From an uncultured Paracoccaceae bacterium (lineage in GTDB: Bacteria > Pseudomonadota > Alphaproteobacteria > Rhodobacterales > Rhodobacteraceae): a DNA stretch of 8,348 nucleotides. The notes under the pieces were generated by a model. That model saw only the letters and a program-made list of their open reading frames with translations. It did not search any database and had not been told where the DNA came from. The position numbers were made by a program, and so were the translations under genes. Positions 1 through 7,886 of this stretch are shown here, one piece after another. How positions within the stretch are numbered: position 1 is the stretch's first letter; each line of letters starts with the position of its first letter. Where the stretch lies: contig CALCPC010000344.1 of assembly GCA_937900975.1 (NCBI GenBank), forward strand, positions 1 through 8,348, in the 5' to 3' direction.

Positions 1-1051
1 CCTCCACCAGCGCATCGACAAAGGCCGCCTCGCTGCCGCTCCGCCCACCGAGAAGCGCGCCAATCCCAATAAAGAGGTAAAACGCCCCTTCCGGCCGGAC
101 AAGGTCCAGCCCCGGGATCGCCGCCAACGCCGCAAGCAACGCGTCGCGGCGCCGCGCAAAGGCCGCGGATTGTTGGACAACCGCATTCAGCCCGCCATTC
201 AGGGCCGCCACCGCCGCCGCCTGCGCGATGCTAGAGGGGTTGGTGGTGGATTGCGATTGCAGCACCCGCATCGCGCGCACCAGCGCCACGGGCCCCGCCG
301 CATAGCCAAGCCGCCACCCGGTCATCGCATAAGCCTTAGAAACGCCGTTGACCGTCAGAACCTGATCCGCGCGTTCGGGGCACACGGCGGCCAGCGTCGC
401 ATGGCGCGCGCCGTCGTAAAGTATATGCTCATAGATATCGTCACAGATCACCAGAATGTCGGGCCGCCCGGCCAGGGCTGCGCCAATGCCGCGAAGCTCT
501 GCTTCCGACAGCGTCGCCCCCGTCGGATTGGCCGGAGAATTCAGCATCAGCGCGCGGGTATTCGGTGTGATCGCCGCCTGGATCGCCTCGACCCGCGGGC
601 GGAACCCGTCCTCGGGCCGCGTCATCACCGGCACCGGCCGTCCGCCAGCCAACGTCACGATATCTTGGTAGCTGACCCAAGCCGGGACCGGCACGATCAC
701 CTCGTCGCCCGCGCCGATGGTGGCCAGCAGCGCATTAAAGATGCACTGCTTGGCCCCGGTTGAGGCAATAATCTGCTCTGGCGCGAAGCTGAGCCCATTT
801 TCGCGGGCAAACTTTGCGGCAATCGCCTCTTTCAGCGCCGCCGTGCCATCGACCGCGGTGTAACGCGTTTCGCCCGCATCGATCGCCGCCTTGGCGGCCT
901 GTCGGATATGGGGCGGGGTTGGGAAATCGGGCTCGCCAGTGGTCAGTGAGATCACGGGCCGCCCCGCGGCCTTTGCCGCCGCCGCCCGCGCCATCGCCGC
1001 AGCCGTCGCCGAACCGCCGACCCGCGCCATCCGCGCGCTCAGCGCGATCAT
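1..1051 (-). CDS. Class I pyridoxal-phosphate aminotransferase, aspartate aminotransferase-like (3' end outside window)
   Basis: This gene probably moves an amino group between aspartate (or a related amino or prephenate-type acid) and 2-oxoglutarate in the cytoplasm, using pyridoxal phosphate. I translated 350 residues; the stop lies beyond position 1 and the family is usually about 400 aa. Seen in order: GEPDFPTP at 39-46 (substrate-side loop), YTAVDGT at 64-70, GAKQ at 99-102, PAWVSY at 123-128, NSPANPTG at 171-178 with Asn175 for the cofactor ring, DDIYEH at 204-209 (Asp and Tyr that hold the cofactor), and [13 protein letters not shown] at 238-250 with Lys239 as the Schiff-base lysine. 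The ATG overlaps the pgi stop by 4 bases (ATGA) and has no clear Shine-Dalgarno sequence, so it is probably translated by re-initiation after pgi. The N-terminus is the length expected for close relatives. The fold and chemistry are clear; the exact substrate is not, because family members differ little in these motifs. Confidence 0.93.
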   Translation of the reverse strand, partial: MIALSARMARVGGSATAAAMARAAAAKAAGRPVISLTTGEPDFPTPPHIRQAAKAAIDAGETRYTAVDGTAALKEAIAAKFARENGLSFAPEQIIASTGAKQCIFNALLATIGAGDEVIVPVPAWVSYQDIVTLAGGRPVPVMTRPEDGFRPRVEAIQAAITPNTRALMLNSPANPTGATLSEAELRGIGAALAGRPDILVICDDIYEHILYDGARHATLAAVCPERADQVLTVNGVSKAYAMTGWRLGYAAGPVALVRAMRVLQSQSTTNPSSIAQAAAVAALNGGLNAVVQQSAAFARRRDALLAALAAIPGLDLVRPEGAFYLFIGIGALLGGRSGSEAAFVDALVE

Positions 1052-2610
1052 GACGCGCGCAACGTCCGAAGCGCGGCAAGCAGCCCGGCGGTGGAGCCGT
1101 CCTTGGAAGCCGCGTCGCCGCCTTCGTCCAAGGGCAACTTGTCCTGGGCCAGCGCCTTGCCCAATTCCACCCCCCATTGATCGAAGCTGTTCAGGCCCCA
1201 GATCGCGCCCTCGACAAACACCCGATGCTCATAAAGCGCGATGATCCGGCCAAGCGTCGCGGGATCGAGACGCCGGTAAAGCAGCATCGTCGAAGGCCGG
1301 TCGCCGGGAAAGACGCGGTGCGGCGTCGCGGCCTTTGTCCGCCCGATCATCAGCGCCTCGGCCTGCGCGAAACAATTAGAGACCAGAAGATCGTGCTGGT
1401 GGCGAAGCTGGGGCTCGTGCGCTTCGGCCGCGACCAGGAACTCACAGGGCACAATCCGCGTGCCCTGGTGGATGAGTTGATAAAACGCGTGCTGGCCGTT
1501 GGTCCCGGGCTCCCCCCAAACGATGGGACCGGACATCTCGTCAAGCGCTGTGCCGTCAAGCGCCACGCGTTTGCCGTTCGATTCCATATCAAGCTGCTGC
1601 AGATAGGCCGGCAGCCGCAGAAGCCTTTGGTCGTAGGGCAGCACGGCACGGGTTGCGTGGCCGCAGACATTGTTGTGCCAGATCCCCACCAGCGCCAGGA
1701 GAACGGGCAGGTTTTCGGCCAAGGGTGCGGTGGCGAAATGGCGGTCCATCGCCGCGGCGCCGCCCAGAAAGGCGCCGAAATCCTCTGGACCGATGGCCAG
1801 CATTAGGCTGAGGCCGATGGGCCCCCAAAGCGAGTAGCGCCCACCAACCCAGTCCTCGAACCCAAAAACCCGGGCCGGATCGATCCCGAATTCCGCGGTT
1901 TTGTTGGTCGCCGAGGACAGCGCCGCGAAATGCCCGCCGGGCGCGACGCCACCATCGCGAAGCCAGCGCTCCGCCGTGCGCGCATTGGTCATCGTTTCGA
2001 TGGTGGTGAAGGTTTTGGAGGCGACGATCACCAGGGTCGTGGCGGGGTCGAGCGCTTTTAGGACATCATGGATATGCGCCCCGTCGACGTTTGAGACAAA
2101 ATGCGTGGCCGGCCCGTCATGGTAGGGGGCCAGCGCCTCGACCGCCATCACCGGCCCCAGATCAGAGCCGCCGATGCCGATATTGACCACATCGCGGAAG
2201 GCCGCGCCGCCCGGCGCGCGGATCGTGCCGGCCCGCACGGCCTTGGCGAAGGCGGTCATCCGCGCAAGCGTGTCGCGCACGCCCGGCATGACGTCCTGGC
2301 CGTCCACCACAACCGGCCCCCCGGAAAGATTGCGAAGCGCGGTGTGCAAAACCGCGCGGTCCTCCGTCTCGTTGATCCGGGCGCCGGCAAACATCGCGTC
2401 GCGCCGCGTCTCCACACCGCGCGCCCGCGCCAGCGCCAGAAGACCGTCGCGCGCCGCGTCGTCGAGCGCGGTTTTCGAATAGTCGAAAAGCATGTCATCC
2501 AAGCGCGCCGAGAACCGCTGAAATCGCTTGGGATCTTCGGCGAAAAGGTCGGCGATCCGGGTGCCGCCCTGCGCTTTACGGTGCTGGCTAAGCGTGTCAT
2601 AGGCGCTCAT
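1048..2610 (-). CDS. pgi: Glucose-6-phosphate isomerase
   Basis: Pgi interconverts glucose-6-phosphate and fructose-6-phosphate in the cytoplasm. In an ED organism it mainly returns fructose-6-phosphate to glucose-6-phosphate for Zwf, or supplies hexose phosphate for biosynthesis. The protein is 520 aa, slightly shorter than E. coli Pgi (549) but complete. Both family signatures are present: DWVGGRYSL at 253-261 and [18 protein letters not shown] at 468-485. The sugar-phosphate binding stretch [12 protein letters not shown] is at 142-153 and SKTFTT at 198-203. Candidate catalytic residues are Glu343 in MESNGK, His374 in NGQHAF and Lys485. The ATG at 2610 is chosen because it has GGAG eight bases upstream and overlaps the eda stop as ATGA; the same frame stays open for 35 more codons but reads as an arginine/glycine-rich shadow. 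The stop overlaps the next start, again as ATGA, so eda, pgi and the aminotransferase gene are probably translationally coupled. Confidence 0.98.
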   Translation of the reverse strand: MSAYDTLSQHRKAQGGTRIADLFAEDPKRFQRFSARLDDMLFDYSKTALDDAARDGLLALARARGVETRRDAMFAGARINETEDRAVLHTALRNLSGGPVVVDGQDVMPGVRDTLARMTAFAKAVRAGTIRAPGGAAFRDVVNIGIGGSDLGPVMAVEALAPYHDGPATHFVSNVDGAHIHDVLKALDPATTLVIVASKTFTTIETMTNARTAERWLRDGGVAPGGHFAALSSATNKTAEFGIDPARVFGFEDWVGGRYSLWGPIGLSLMLAIGPEDFGAFLGGAAAMDRHFATAPLAENLPVLLALVGIWHNNVCGHATRAVLPYDQRLLRLPAYLQQLDMESNGKRVALDGTALDEMSGPIVWGEPGTNGQHAFYQLIHQGTRIVPCEFLVAAEAHEPQLRHQHDLLVSNCFAQAEALMIGRTKAATPHRVFPGDRPSTMLLYRRLDPATLGRIIALYEHRVFVEGAIWGLNSFDQWGVELGKALAQDKLPLDEGGDAASKDGSTAGLLAALRTLRAS

Positions 2611-3260
2611 GCACCGCGCTCCACCTGCGCTGCGTCGCGGGCCAGCGCCTCGATCCCCGCCCAGTCGCCCGCCGCTATCTTGTCGGCGGGCGCCACCCAG
2701 GAGCCGCCGGCGCACAGCACGTTGGGAAGGCTGAGATAGCTGTCAGCGTTGGCCGGGCTGACACCACCCGTCGGGCAAAAGGCGATTTGCGGCAAGGGCG
2801 CGCCGATCGCCTTCAGCGCGGCGGCACCGCCCGCTGCCTCAGCGGGGAAGAATTTTAGGACATCATAGCCCCGCTCCAGCATCGCCATCGCCTCTGTCGC
2901 GGTGGCAGCACCGGCCAGCAGCGGCAAGCCCTCAGCCTCGCACGCCGCCAAAAGCGCGTCGGTCGCCCCCGGCGAGACGCCGAAAGTCGCGCCAGCATCG
3001 ACCGCGGCGCGCACATCGCCCGGCGTGACCAGCGTGCCGGCGCCCACAACCCCGCCCGGAACACCGGCCATAGCCCGAATGGCGGCAAGCGCCGCGGGCG
3101 TGCGCAGCGTGACTTCAAGAACCGGCAAGCCGCCCGCGACCAGCGCTTCGGCCAAGGGCCGGGCTGAGCCTGCGTCCTTCAGCACGAGGACCGGGATGAT
3201 CGGCGCAAGGCCGCAGATCTCGCGGTTGCGGCTGTTGGCCTCGGCTGGCGTGAGCGGCAG
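2607..3260 (-). CDS. eda: 2-dehydro-3-deoxy-phosphogluconate (KDPG) aldolase, apparent CTG start
   Basis: Eda splits KDPG into pyruvate and glyceraldehyde-3-phosphate, the last ED step, in the cytoplasm; the E. coli enzyme also handles 2-keto-4-hydroxyglutarate. From the CTG start the protein is 217 aa (E. coli 213). Seen: APIIPVLV at 19-26 (first barrel strand), LEVTLRT at 48-54 with the family's catalytic Glu (49) and an Arg (53), GAGT at 73-76, VSPGATD at 95-101, [11 protein letters not shown] at 135-145 with Schiff-base Lys136, CPTGGVSP at 162-169 (phosphate loop) and GGSWVAP at 185-191. There is no ATG, GTG or TTG in frame between the preceding gene's stop and the GTG at 3185. Starting at that GTG would delete the first barrel strand and leave 192 aa, shorter than the family. 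The CTG at 3260 has GGAG eight bases upstream and gives the usual length. Identity is very sure; the start is fairly sure. Confidence 0.96.
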   Translation of the reverse strand: MPLTPAEANSRNREICGLAPIIPVLVLKDAGSARPLAEALVAGGLPVLEVTLRTPAALAAIRAMAGVPGGVVGAGTLVTPGDVRAAVDAGATFGVSPGATDALLAACEAEGLPLLAGAATATEAMAMLERGYDVLKFFPAEAAGGAAALKAIGAPLPQIAFCPTGGVSPANADSYLSLPNVLCAGGSWVAPADKIAAGDWAGIEALARDAAQVERGA

Positions 3261-3272
3261 CGTGGGCGCTCC
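3258..3272 (-). promoter_or_regulatory. eda ribosome binding site and CTG start codon
   Basis: On the minus strand GGAG (3272-3269) is followed by eight bases and then CTG (3260-3258), leading into PLTPAEAN. This site decides the eda start because no standard start codon exists upstream in the frame. ACG triplets just before and after the CTG are less likely alternatives. CTG initiation is usually weak, so Eda output may be lower than its neighbours or depend on coupling; that consequence is inference. Confidence 0.6.
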
Positions 3273-3332
3273 GTCGGCTGCGTGGGTGGGTTGCGGCGTG
3301 GGGGTGTCAGGACGCGGGCCCGCGGGCGCCGC
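3261..3332 (-). other. 72-base spacer with a 12-base perfect palindrome
   Basis: This is the only sizeable gap inside the edd-to-aminotransferase gene string. It holds the perfect palindrome CGCGGGCCCGCG at 3313-3324, just after the flavoprotein stop codon. As RNA it could form at most a short stem, and no U run follows, so it is not a convincing intrinsic terminator. The spacer has no stop codon in the frame running from the flavoprotein TAG into eda (24 sense codons). Confidence 0.55.
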
Positions 3333-3941
3333 CTACCACATCGTCTTGGCCGCGCGCGCGGTCCAGTTGTCGTCGTAATCCTTGGCGTCGATGGCCCCCT
3401 TGGTCATCGAGGCCAGGATCTGTCCGGTTGTTGGCAAGTCCGACAGCGCGGGCCGCGTGTTCCAGATGTCGGCGCGATGGATCGCCCGGGCGCACTGAAA
3501 GTAAACCTCGCCGATCCGGATCAGCGTGACCGTGCGGGGCAGTTTGCCGTTCTGGGGATATTGCGCCAACAGCGCGGCATCGTCGCGGATCTCGGCCCGG
3601 CCGTTGACCCGGCTCACCATGCCAGAGCCCGGGATCAGAAACATCAGCGCCACGCGCGGGTCGCGGACGATGTTGCGCAGACTGTCGATCCGATTGTTGC
3701 CGCGCCGGTCGGGAAGCGCGAGCTCTGCGTCGATAACCACAAGGACAACGAGCCCGATGTCGCCGCGGGGAGAGCAATCAAGCCCCTCGGGCCCGACGGT
3801 GGCCAGCGCGCAAAACGGTGCCGCCTCGATCCACGCGCGGTAAGCGGGCGTCAGCGCGGTCGCGACCTTTTCGGTCGACGCGGCACTTGGCGCCGCATCG
3901 TAGATGGCGTCAAGCGCTGCCTGACTGGTCAATACGGCCAT
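3333..3941 (-). CDS. Pyridoxamine 5'-phosphate oxidase-family FMN flavoprotein, MSMEG_1061-like
   Basis: A 202-aa protein of the PPOX split-barrel superfamily, probably an FMN- or F420-type flavin binder acting as a soluble oxidoreductase; its substrate is unknown. Seen: PFCALATVGPEGLDCSPRGD at 42-61, typical of the first barrel strands of this group; LPDRRGNNRIDSLRNI at 76-91, the likely cofactor phosphate-binding region with conserved Arg and Asn; DPRVALMFLIPG at 94-105; RVNGRAEI at 111-118; and VYFQCARAIHRADIWN at 146-161. These stretches match what I recall of the MSMEG_1061 subfamily rather than true PdxH. It starts nine bases after the edd stop, and its Shine-Dalgarno sequence (GGGGGAG) touches that stop codon, so it is co-transcribed and probably coupled to edd. 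It has no known role in the ED pathway; a detoxifying or redox side role is a guess. There is no signal peptide or membrane segment. Confidence 0.88.
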   Translation of the reverse strand: MAVLTSQAALDAIYDAAPSAASTEKVATALTPAYRAWIEAAPFCALATVGPEGLDCSPRGDIGLVVLVVIDAELALPDRRGNNRIDSLRNIVRDPRVALMFLIPGSGMVSRVNGRAEIRDDAALLAQYPQNGKLPRTVTLIRIGEVYFQCARAIHRADIWNTRPALSDLPTTGQILASMTKGAIDAKDYDDNWTARAAKTMW

Positions 3942-3950
3942 GGGCTCCCC

Positions 3951-5753
3951 CTAGAAAATCACCGACGCACCGGTTTCGGCGCTGCCCGCCCGGGCACGGA
4001 ACGCGCCAAACATCTCACGCCCATTGCCCCAGTGATAATCGCTGAGATCGCGCGTCGCCAAGGGTCTGTCGAGAGCCCCGGCCGTCAGCACGTCAAGCGT
4101 GCCGGCAACGGCGTCCACCCGGACCAGATCGCCGTCCCGAAGCCGGGCGAGCGCGCCGCCAGCCACAGCCTCGGGGCTGACATGGATGGCCGAGGGCACC
4201 TTACCGGAGGCCCCCGACATCCGCCCATCGGTGACCAAGGCCACCTTCAGCCCGCGATCCTGAAGAACGGCCAGGATCGGCGTCAGGCTGTGCAGCTCTG
4301 GCATGCCGTTGGCCTGGGGCCCCTGGAACCGGACGACGACCACGGTGTCTTCGGTAAAGGCCCCCGCCTTGTAGGCGGCCTTCACCTCCGCCTGATCCTC
4401 GAACACGCGCGCGCGGGCCTCGATCACATGCCGCTCCGGCGCGACGGCCGAGACCTTCATGACGCCCGTGCCAAGATTGCCGGCCAGCCGTTTGGTCCCG
4501 CCCGTCGGCTGAAAAGGATCGCGGGCCGGGCGCAACACCTTGTCGTTTAGCGTCGTGCCCGCGCCGTCCTCCCACACCAGGGCGCCGTCCTTTAGCTTCG
4601 GCTCCTGGGTATACGCCGCCAGCCCCCCGCCCATGACGGTGCGTGTATCGGGGTGGAGCAGGCCCGCGTCCAACAACTCTCCGATCATAAAGCCAAGCCC
4701 GCCGGCGGCGTGAAAATGGTTCACATCGGCCAGCCCGTTGGGATAGACCCGCGCCATCAGCGGCGTGGCGTCCGACAACGCCTCAAAATCCGCCCAATCC
4801 AAGATCACGCCCGCAGCCCGGCCCATCGCCAGAAGATGGATCAGAAGGTTGGTGGACCCCCCGGTGGCCATCAATCCGACGATGCCGTTGACAAAAGCCC
4901 GCTCGTCCAAAACATCGCAGACCGGCGTGTAGGCGTTGCCAAGCGCCGTGATCGCCAGCGCCCGGCGCGCGGCCTCCTCGGTCAAGGCGTCGCGCAGCGG
5001 CGTTCCGGGGTTGATAAAGGCCGCGCCCGGTAAGTGCAGGCCCATGAACTCCATCAGCATCTGATTGGTGTTGGCCGTGCCGTAGAATGTGCACGTGCCA
5101 GGACCGTGATAGGAGGCCATCTCGGCCTCCATCAGCTTATCGCGCCCGATCTCGCCGGCCGCGAATTGCTGGCGGACCTTGGCCTTTTGGTCGTTGGGCA
5201 GGCCGCTGGTCATCGGGCCGGCAGGGACGAAGATGGCGGGCACATGGCCAAAGGTCGCGGCGGCCATGATCAGGCCCGGCACGATCTTGTCGCACACACC
5301 GAGGTAAAGCGCGGCGTCGAAGGTGTTGTGCGACAGCGCGACACCGGTGGCCAGCGCGATGACGTCGCGCGAGAACAGGCTAAGCTCCATCCCCGATTGG
5401 CCCTGGGTGACGCCGTCGCACATCGCCGGCACACCGCCCGCGACCTGCGCCGTGCCCCCCGCCGCGCGCGCGGCCCCCTTGATCAGATCGGGATAGAGGG
5501 CAAAGGGTTGATGGGCGGACAACATGTCGTTGTAGGCCGTCACGATCCCGATATTGCCGGCAGAGCCCGTCAGTGCGGCCTTGTCGTCGCCCATCGCGGC
5601 ATAGGCATGGGCCTGGTTGCCACAGGTCAGATGCGCGCGGCGGGGGCCTTCGTCCCGCTGGCGCGCCATACGGTCGCGATACTGCGCCCGCGCCTGCGTG
5701 CTGCGCGCAACGATTGCGGCGGTCACTTTGGCGACGGTGTCGTTCAGTTCCAT
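3951..5753 (-). CDS. edd: Phosphogluconate dehydratase (6-phosphogluconate dehydratase)
   Basis: Edd dehydrates 6-phosphogluconate to KDPG, the committed ED step, using a [4Fe-4S] cluster in the cytoplasm. It belongs to the IlvD/Edd dehydratase family. The protein is 600 aa, close to E. coli Edd (603). Candidate cluster cysteines sit in the conserved contexts [10 protein letters not shown] (Cys112), GVCDKIVPG (Cys154) and [15 protein letters not shown] (Cys221). Other family blocks: [13 protein letters not shown] at 71-83, [10 protein letters not shown] at 175-184, [11 protein letters not shown] at 296-306, and the C-terminal [15 protein letters not shown] at 508-522. Its length and the specific motifs favour Edd over IlvD (about 560-615 aa), as does the neighbourhood. 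The ATG at 5753 is chosen for GGAGG five bases upstream (5763-5759); the frame runs open 66 more codons but reads as arginine-rich shadow. It is followed after nine bases by the flavoprotein gene. The cluster would make the enzyme sensitive to oxidative damage, as in other family members. Confidence 0.98.
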   Translation of the reverse strand: MELNDTVAKVTAAIVARSTQARAQYRDRMARQRDEGPRRAHLTCGNQAHAYAAMGDDKAALTGSAGNIGIVTAYNDMLSAHQPFALYPDLIKGAARAAGGTAQVAGGVPAMCDGVTQGQSGMELSLFSRDVIALATGVALSHNTFDAALYLGVCDKIVPGLIMAAATFGHVPAIFVPAGPMTSGLPNDQKAKVRQQFAAGEIGRDKLMEAEMASYHGPGTCTFYGTANTNQMLMEFMGLHLPGAAFINPGTPLRDALTEEAARRALAITALGNAYTPVCDVLDERAFVNGIVGLMATGGSTNLLIHLLAMGRAAGVILDWADFEALSDATPLMARVYPNGLADVNHFHAAGGLGFMIGELLDAGLLHPDTRTVMGGGLAAYTQEPKLKDGALVWEDGAGTTLNDKVLRPARDPFQPTGGTKRLAGNLGTGVMKVSAVAPERHVIEARARVFEDQAEVKAAYKAGAFTEDTVVVVRFQGPQANGMPELHSLTPILAVLQDRGLKVALVTDGRMSGASGKVPSAIHVSPEAVAGGALARLRDGDLVRVDAVAGTLDVLTAGALDRPLATRDLSDYHWGNGREMFGAFRARAGSAETGASVIF

Positions 5754-6379
5754 GGCTTCCTCCCGGTTCGGGTGTCTTGCTGTTTGGGCCTTTGTCGATA
5801 TCGTAGCGCGGGTGGTCCCTCGGGCTTGGCCAAAGCACCAAGATCTGAACCGCGCCCCGCCTCCGGCGCGCGTTGAACCTGCGGCCCTGGGCGGGCGAAC
5901 AAGCGATCCCAGTGCCCCGGTCCGGGCGCGGGATGCCCGTCTTGGGCGCATCGGTCGAGAACGCCATCCGCAACCGGGTCAAAGCGCCAAGCGCCTTGGC
6001 AAGGGTCCCGCCGCCCCCTGTCTCGGCACGCTGCGGCAGCGCCGCCCAAAAAGCCGGGCGCGGCGCTGGTGATTTTGGCGCAGTCCCCGGCCCTGTCGGC
6101 GAAACCGCCCCTGCCTGCCTGCCCCCGCCCGCCCGAGACGGCGCGGCCCACAACGCCGACCGCCGTCTGCCGCCGTTCGAGCAGGCCGAGCCCGCGTTCG
6201 ATCACCGCGACCGCGGCCTTTCGGCGGCCCGGCGCGATCCGCGTCTGGGCAACGCCGCGCGTGCGGGGCGCGCGCCGCGCCGAAAGCCCATGCCGCCGCG
6301 CAGGCACGGCGGAACGGTTTGCACCACCGGCATCGGGGCGGTGGCCCTTCACCCAGCCAAGGGTCCCGCCCGGCATCGG
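5754..6379 (-). other. 626-base stretch between zwf and edd with no recognisable gene
   Basis: I read all six frames and recognise no family. In particular I see none of the 6-phosphogluconolactonase hallmarks (an early PGG-T/S-P sugar-phosphate loop, DERWVP, GMGxDGHTASLFPG). The best-placed candidate is a minus-strand frame from an ATG at 6376, three bases after the zwf stop with GAGGG seven bases upstream, running 210 codons to 5744 and overlapping the edd start. Its product is about 16% arginine (33 of 210), rich in Gly, Ala and Pro and poor in Leu, with no motif, so it looks more like translated GC-rich spacer than a protein. The edd ribosome site is at its end. The part nearest edd (about 5765-5850) is less GC-rich, with CGATATCG at 5796-5803 and TTGGCCAA at about 5827-5834, and could hold an edd promoter, but no good -35/-10 pair stands out. 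Confidence 0.6.
6336..6371 (-). other. Interrupted hairpin just after the zwf stop codon
   Basis: On the minus strand GGGCGG (6371-6366) pairs with CCGCCC (6341-6336), and inside it CCCTT (6363-6359) pairs with AAGGG (6349-6345). There is a small internal loop of two and three bases and a nine-base end loop, giving 11 G/C-rich base pairs. It begins nine bases after the zwf stop. No U tract follows, so it is not a classical intrinsic terminator. It may be an mRNA 3'-end protector, a pause site or part of a Rho-dependent end, separating zwf output from edd output; that role is inference. Confidence 0.45.
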
Positions 6380-7828
6380 CTAACCCTCGATCTCACGCCA
6401 GCGGCGGCCATCGCGGTGGAGAAGGAGAAGCGCATCCTCAGGGCCAGAGCCGCCGGCGTCGTAGGGGGAGGGGCGGGCCGATCCGGCCTCCCACCCCGCC
6501 AGAATGCCATCGGTCCAGGCCCAGGCGGCCTCCACCTCATCACCGCGCATAAAGAGCGTCTGGTTGCCGCGGATCACATCCATGATCAGTCGCTCATAGG
6601 CGTCGGCGACCTCTTGGCCCTCCAACGCATCGGCGAATGTCATATCCAGCGGCACTTCGGTCAGCCGCATGCCGCCGGGGCCAGGATCCTTGATCGTCAT
6701 CCGCAGCGTGATCCCCTCATCCGGTTGCAGGCGGATAACCAGCGCGTTGCCGCGTTTTTCGTCAACCTCGGGAAAGATCGAATGCGGCACGTCTTTGAAG
6801 ACAATAGCGATTTCCGACATCCGCGTGCGCAGACGCTTGCCGGTGCGCAGATAGAACGGCGCCCCCGCCCAGCGCCAATTGGAAATGTCGGCCCGGATCG
6901 CGACAAAGCTTTCCGTGCGGCTGTCGGGATTGCCGACATGGTCGAGATAGCTGCCATCCACGCCATTCGCGCGGTATTGGCCGCGCACCGTGTTGCCCGG
7001 CGCAACCGGGTCGAGCGCCCGGATGACCTTCAGCTTTTCGTCGCGCACGGCATCGGGATCGAAGCGGGCGGGCGGCTCCATCGCCGTCAGGCACAAAAGC
7101 TGCATCAGGTGGTTTTGCACCATGTCGCGCATGGCGCCGGATTTGTCATAATAGCTGCCGCGCCCCGCCACGCCGATGCTTTCGGCCACGGTAATCTGGA
7201 CATGATCGACGTGGCGCGCGTTCCACAGCGGCTCAAACAACGCATTGGCAAAGCGCAGCGCCATCAGATTTTGCACCGTCTCTTTGCCCAGATAGTGGTC
7301 GATGCGGTAGATCTGGCGTTCGTCGAAGGGGGTCGACAATTCCTTGTTCAGCGCGCGGGCCGAGGCGAGGTCGTGGCCCAACGGTTTCTCGACCACGATC
7401 CGGCTTTCCGGCGTGACCAGCCCCCGCTCCGACAAGCGCTGCGCAAGCGGGCCGAACAGCGACGGGCCGACCGAAAGGTAGAAGGCCCGCGTCACATCGG
7501 GACGCAGTTTTTTGCCCAGTTCGGCCCAACCACCGGTGCCGAGCGCATCCAGCGTCACGAAATCGCAAGCCTCAACAAAGCGCTGAATGTCGGCTTCGGT
7601 TTGGTCGGCCTCGGCCACAAACTCCGACAAAGCCTCCTGGACAAGCGCTTGGAAGGCTTTCCGGGTCATTTTGCCGCGAGCGGCACCAATGACCCGCGCC
7701 TCGGGCGGCATTTGGCCGACCTTCATGCGGCGATAGAGGCTGGGCAGGATCTTCCGCCGGGCAAGATCGCCGGTGCCGCCAAAGATCACAAGCTCGAAGG
7801 GCTCTACGGGGATGACGCGTGCGACCAT
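6380..7828 (-). CDS. zwf: Glucose-6-phosphate 1-dehydrogenase
   Basis: Zwf oxidises glucose-6-phosphate to 6-phosphogluconolactone and reduces NADP+ (some bacterial forms also use NAD+). It is the entry to the ED and oxidative pentose phosphate routes, in the cytoplasm. The protein is 482 aa (E. coli 491). Seen: the nucleotide-binding GGTGDLARRK at 17-26; VVEKPLGHDLASA at 145-157; the active-site signature RIDHYLGKE at 175-183 with Asp177, His178 and Lys182; the general-base histidine at 240 in MVQNH; and YLRTGKRL at 326-333 in the C-terminal domain. The ATG at 7828 is preferred because the GTGDL motif then falls where the family has it and GAAAGGG lies nine bases upstream. The open frame continues 93 codons further, but that part covers the promoter and reads as shadow. 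A promoter precedes the gene and a hairpin follows its stop. The usual partner pgl does not directly follow. Confidence 0.98.
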   Translation of the reverse strand: MVARVIPVEPFELVIFGGTGDLARRKILPSLYRRMKVGQMPPEARVIGAARGKMTRKAFQALVQEALSEFVAEADQTEADIQRFVEACDFVTLDALGTGGWAELGKKLRPDVTRAFYLSVGPSLFGPLAQRLSERGLVTPESRIVVEKPLGHDLASARALNKELSTPFDERQIYRIDHYLGKETVQNLMALRFANALFEPLWNARHVDHVQITVAESIGVAGRGSYYDKSGAMRDMVQNHLMQLLCLTAMEPPARFDPDAVRDEKLKVIRALDPVAPGNTVRGQYRANGVDGSYLDHVGNPDSRTESFVAIRADISNWRWAGAPFYLRTGKRLRTRMSEIAIVFKDVPHSIFPEVDEKRGNALVIRLQPDEGITLRMTIKDPGPGGMRLTEVPLDMTFADALEGQEVADAYERLIMDVIRGNQTLFMRGDEVEAAWAWTDGILAGWEAGSARPSPYDAGGSGPEDALLLLHRDGRRWREIEG

Positions 7829-7886
7829 GGGGTTTGGCCCTTTCACAGCTTGGCGTGCCAAGTCGCGCGGGCGGCTTGGACAGCGG

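Noticed and set aside
2055..2866. The same 14-base string (ttttaggacatcat) in pgi and in eda
   Set aside because: In both places it encodes Asp-Val-Leu-Lys in the gene's own frame with the same codons; a chance coding match, not a mobile or regulatory repeat.
3313..3324. Palindrome CGCGGGCCCGCG as a terminator between the flavoprotein gene and eda
   Set aside because: No loop, only a short possible stem and no U run; kept as a spacer note, not called as a terminator.
3282..4550. A 422-codon plus-strand open frame opposite the flavoprotein gene and edd
   Set aside because: Shadow of two well-supported minus-strand genes; no ribosome site or family motif, and the composition is that of a reverse-strand translation.
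5796..5834. edd promoter candidate near CGATATCG and TTGGCCAA
   Set aside because: TACGAT could serve as a -10 box, but the nearest -35-like TTGGCC is about 22 bases away, too far for a normal promoter; kept only as a remark in the spacer entry.
5754..5951. Longer N-terminus for edd (66 extra codons)
   Set aside because: The extension is Arg/Gly-rich and unlike the family. The ATG at 5753 has a strong GGAGG site and gives the normal 600-aa length.
6327..6379. Direct repeat of ccggcatcgg (6327-6336 and 6370-6379)
   Set aside because: Ten bases in very GC-rich DNA, flanking the hairpin; too short to infer a mobile element or attachment site.
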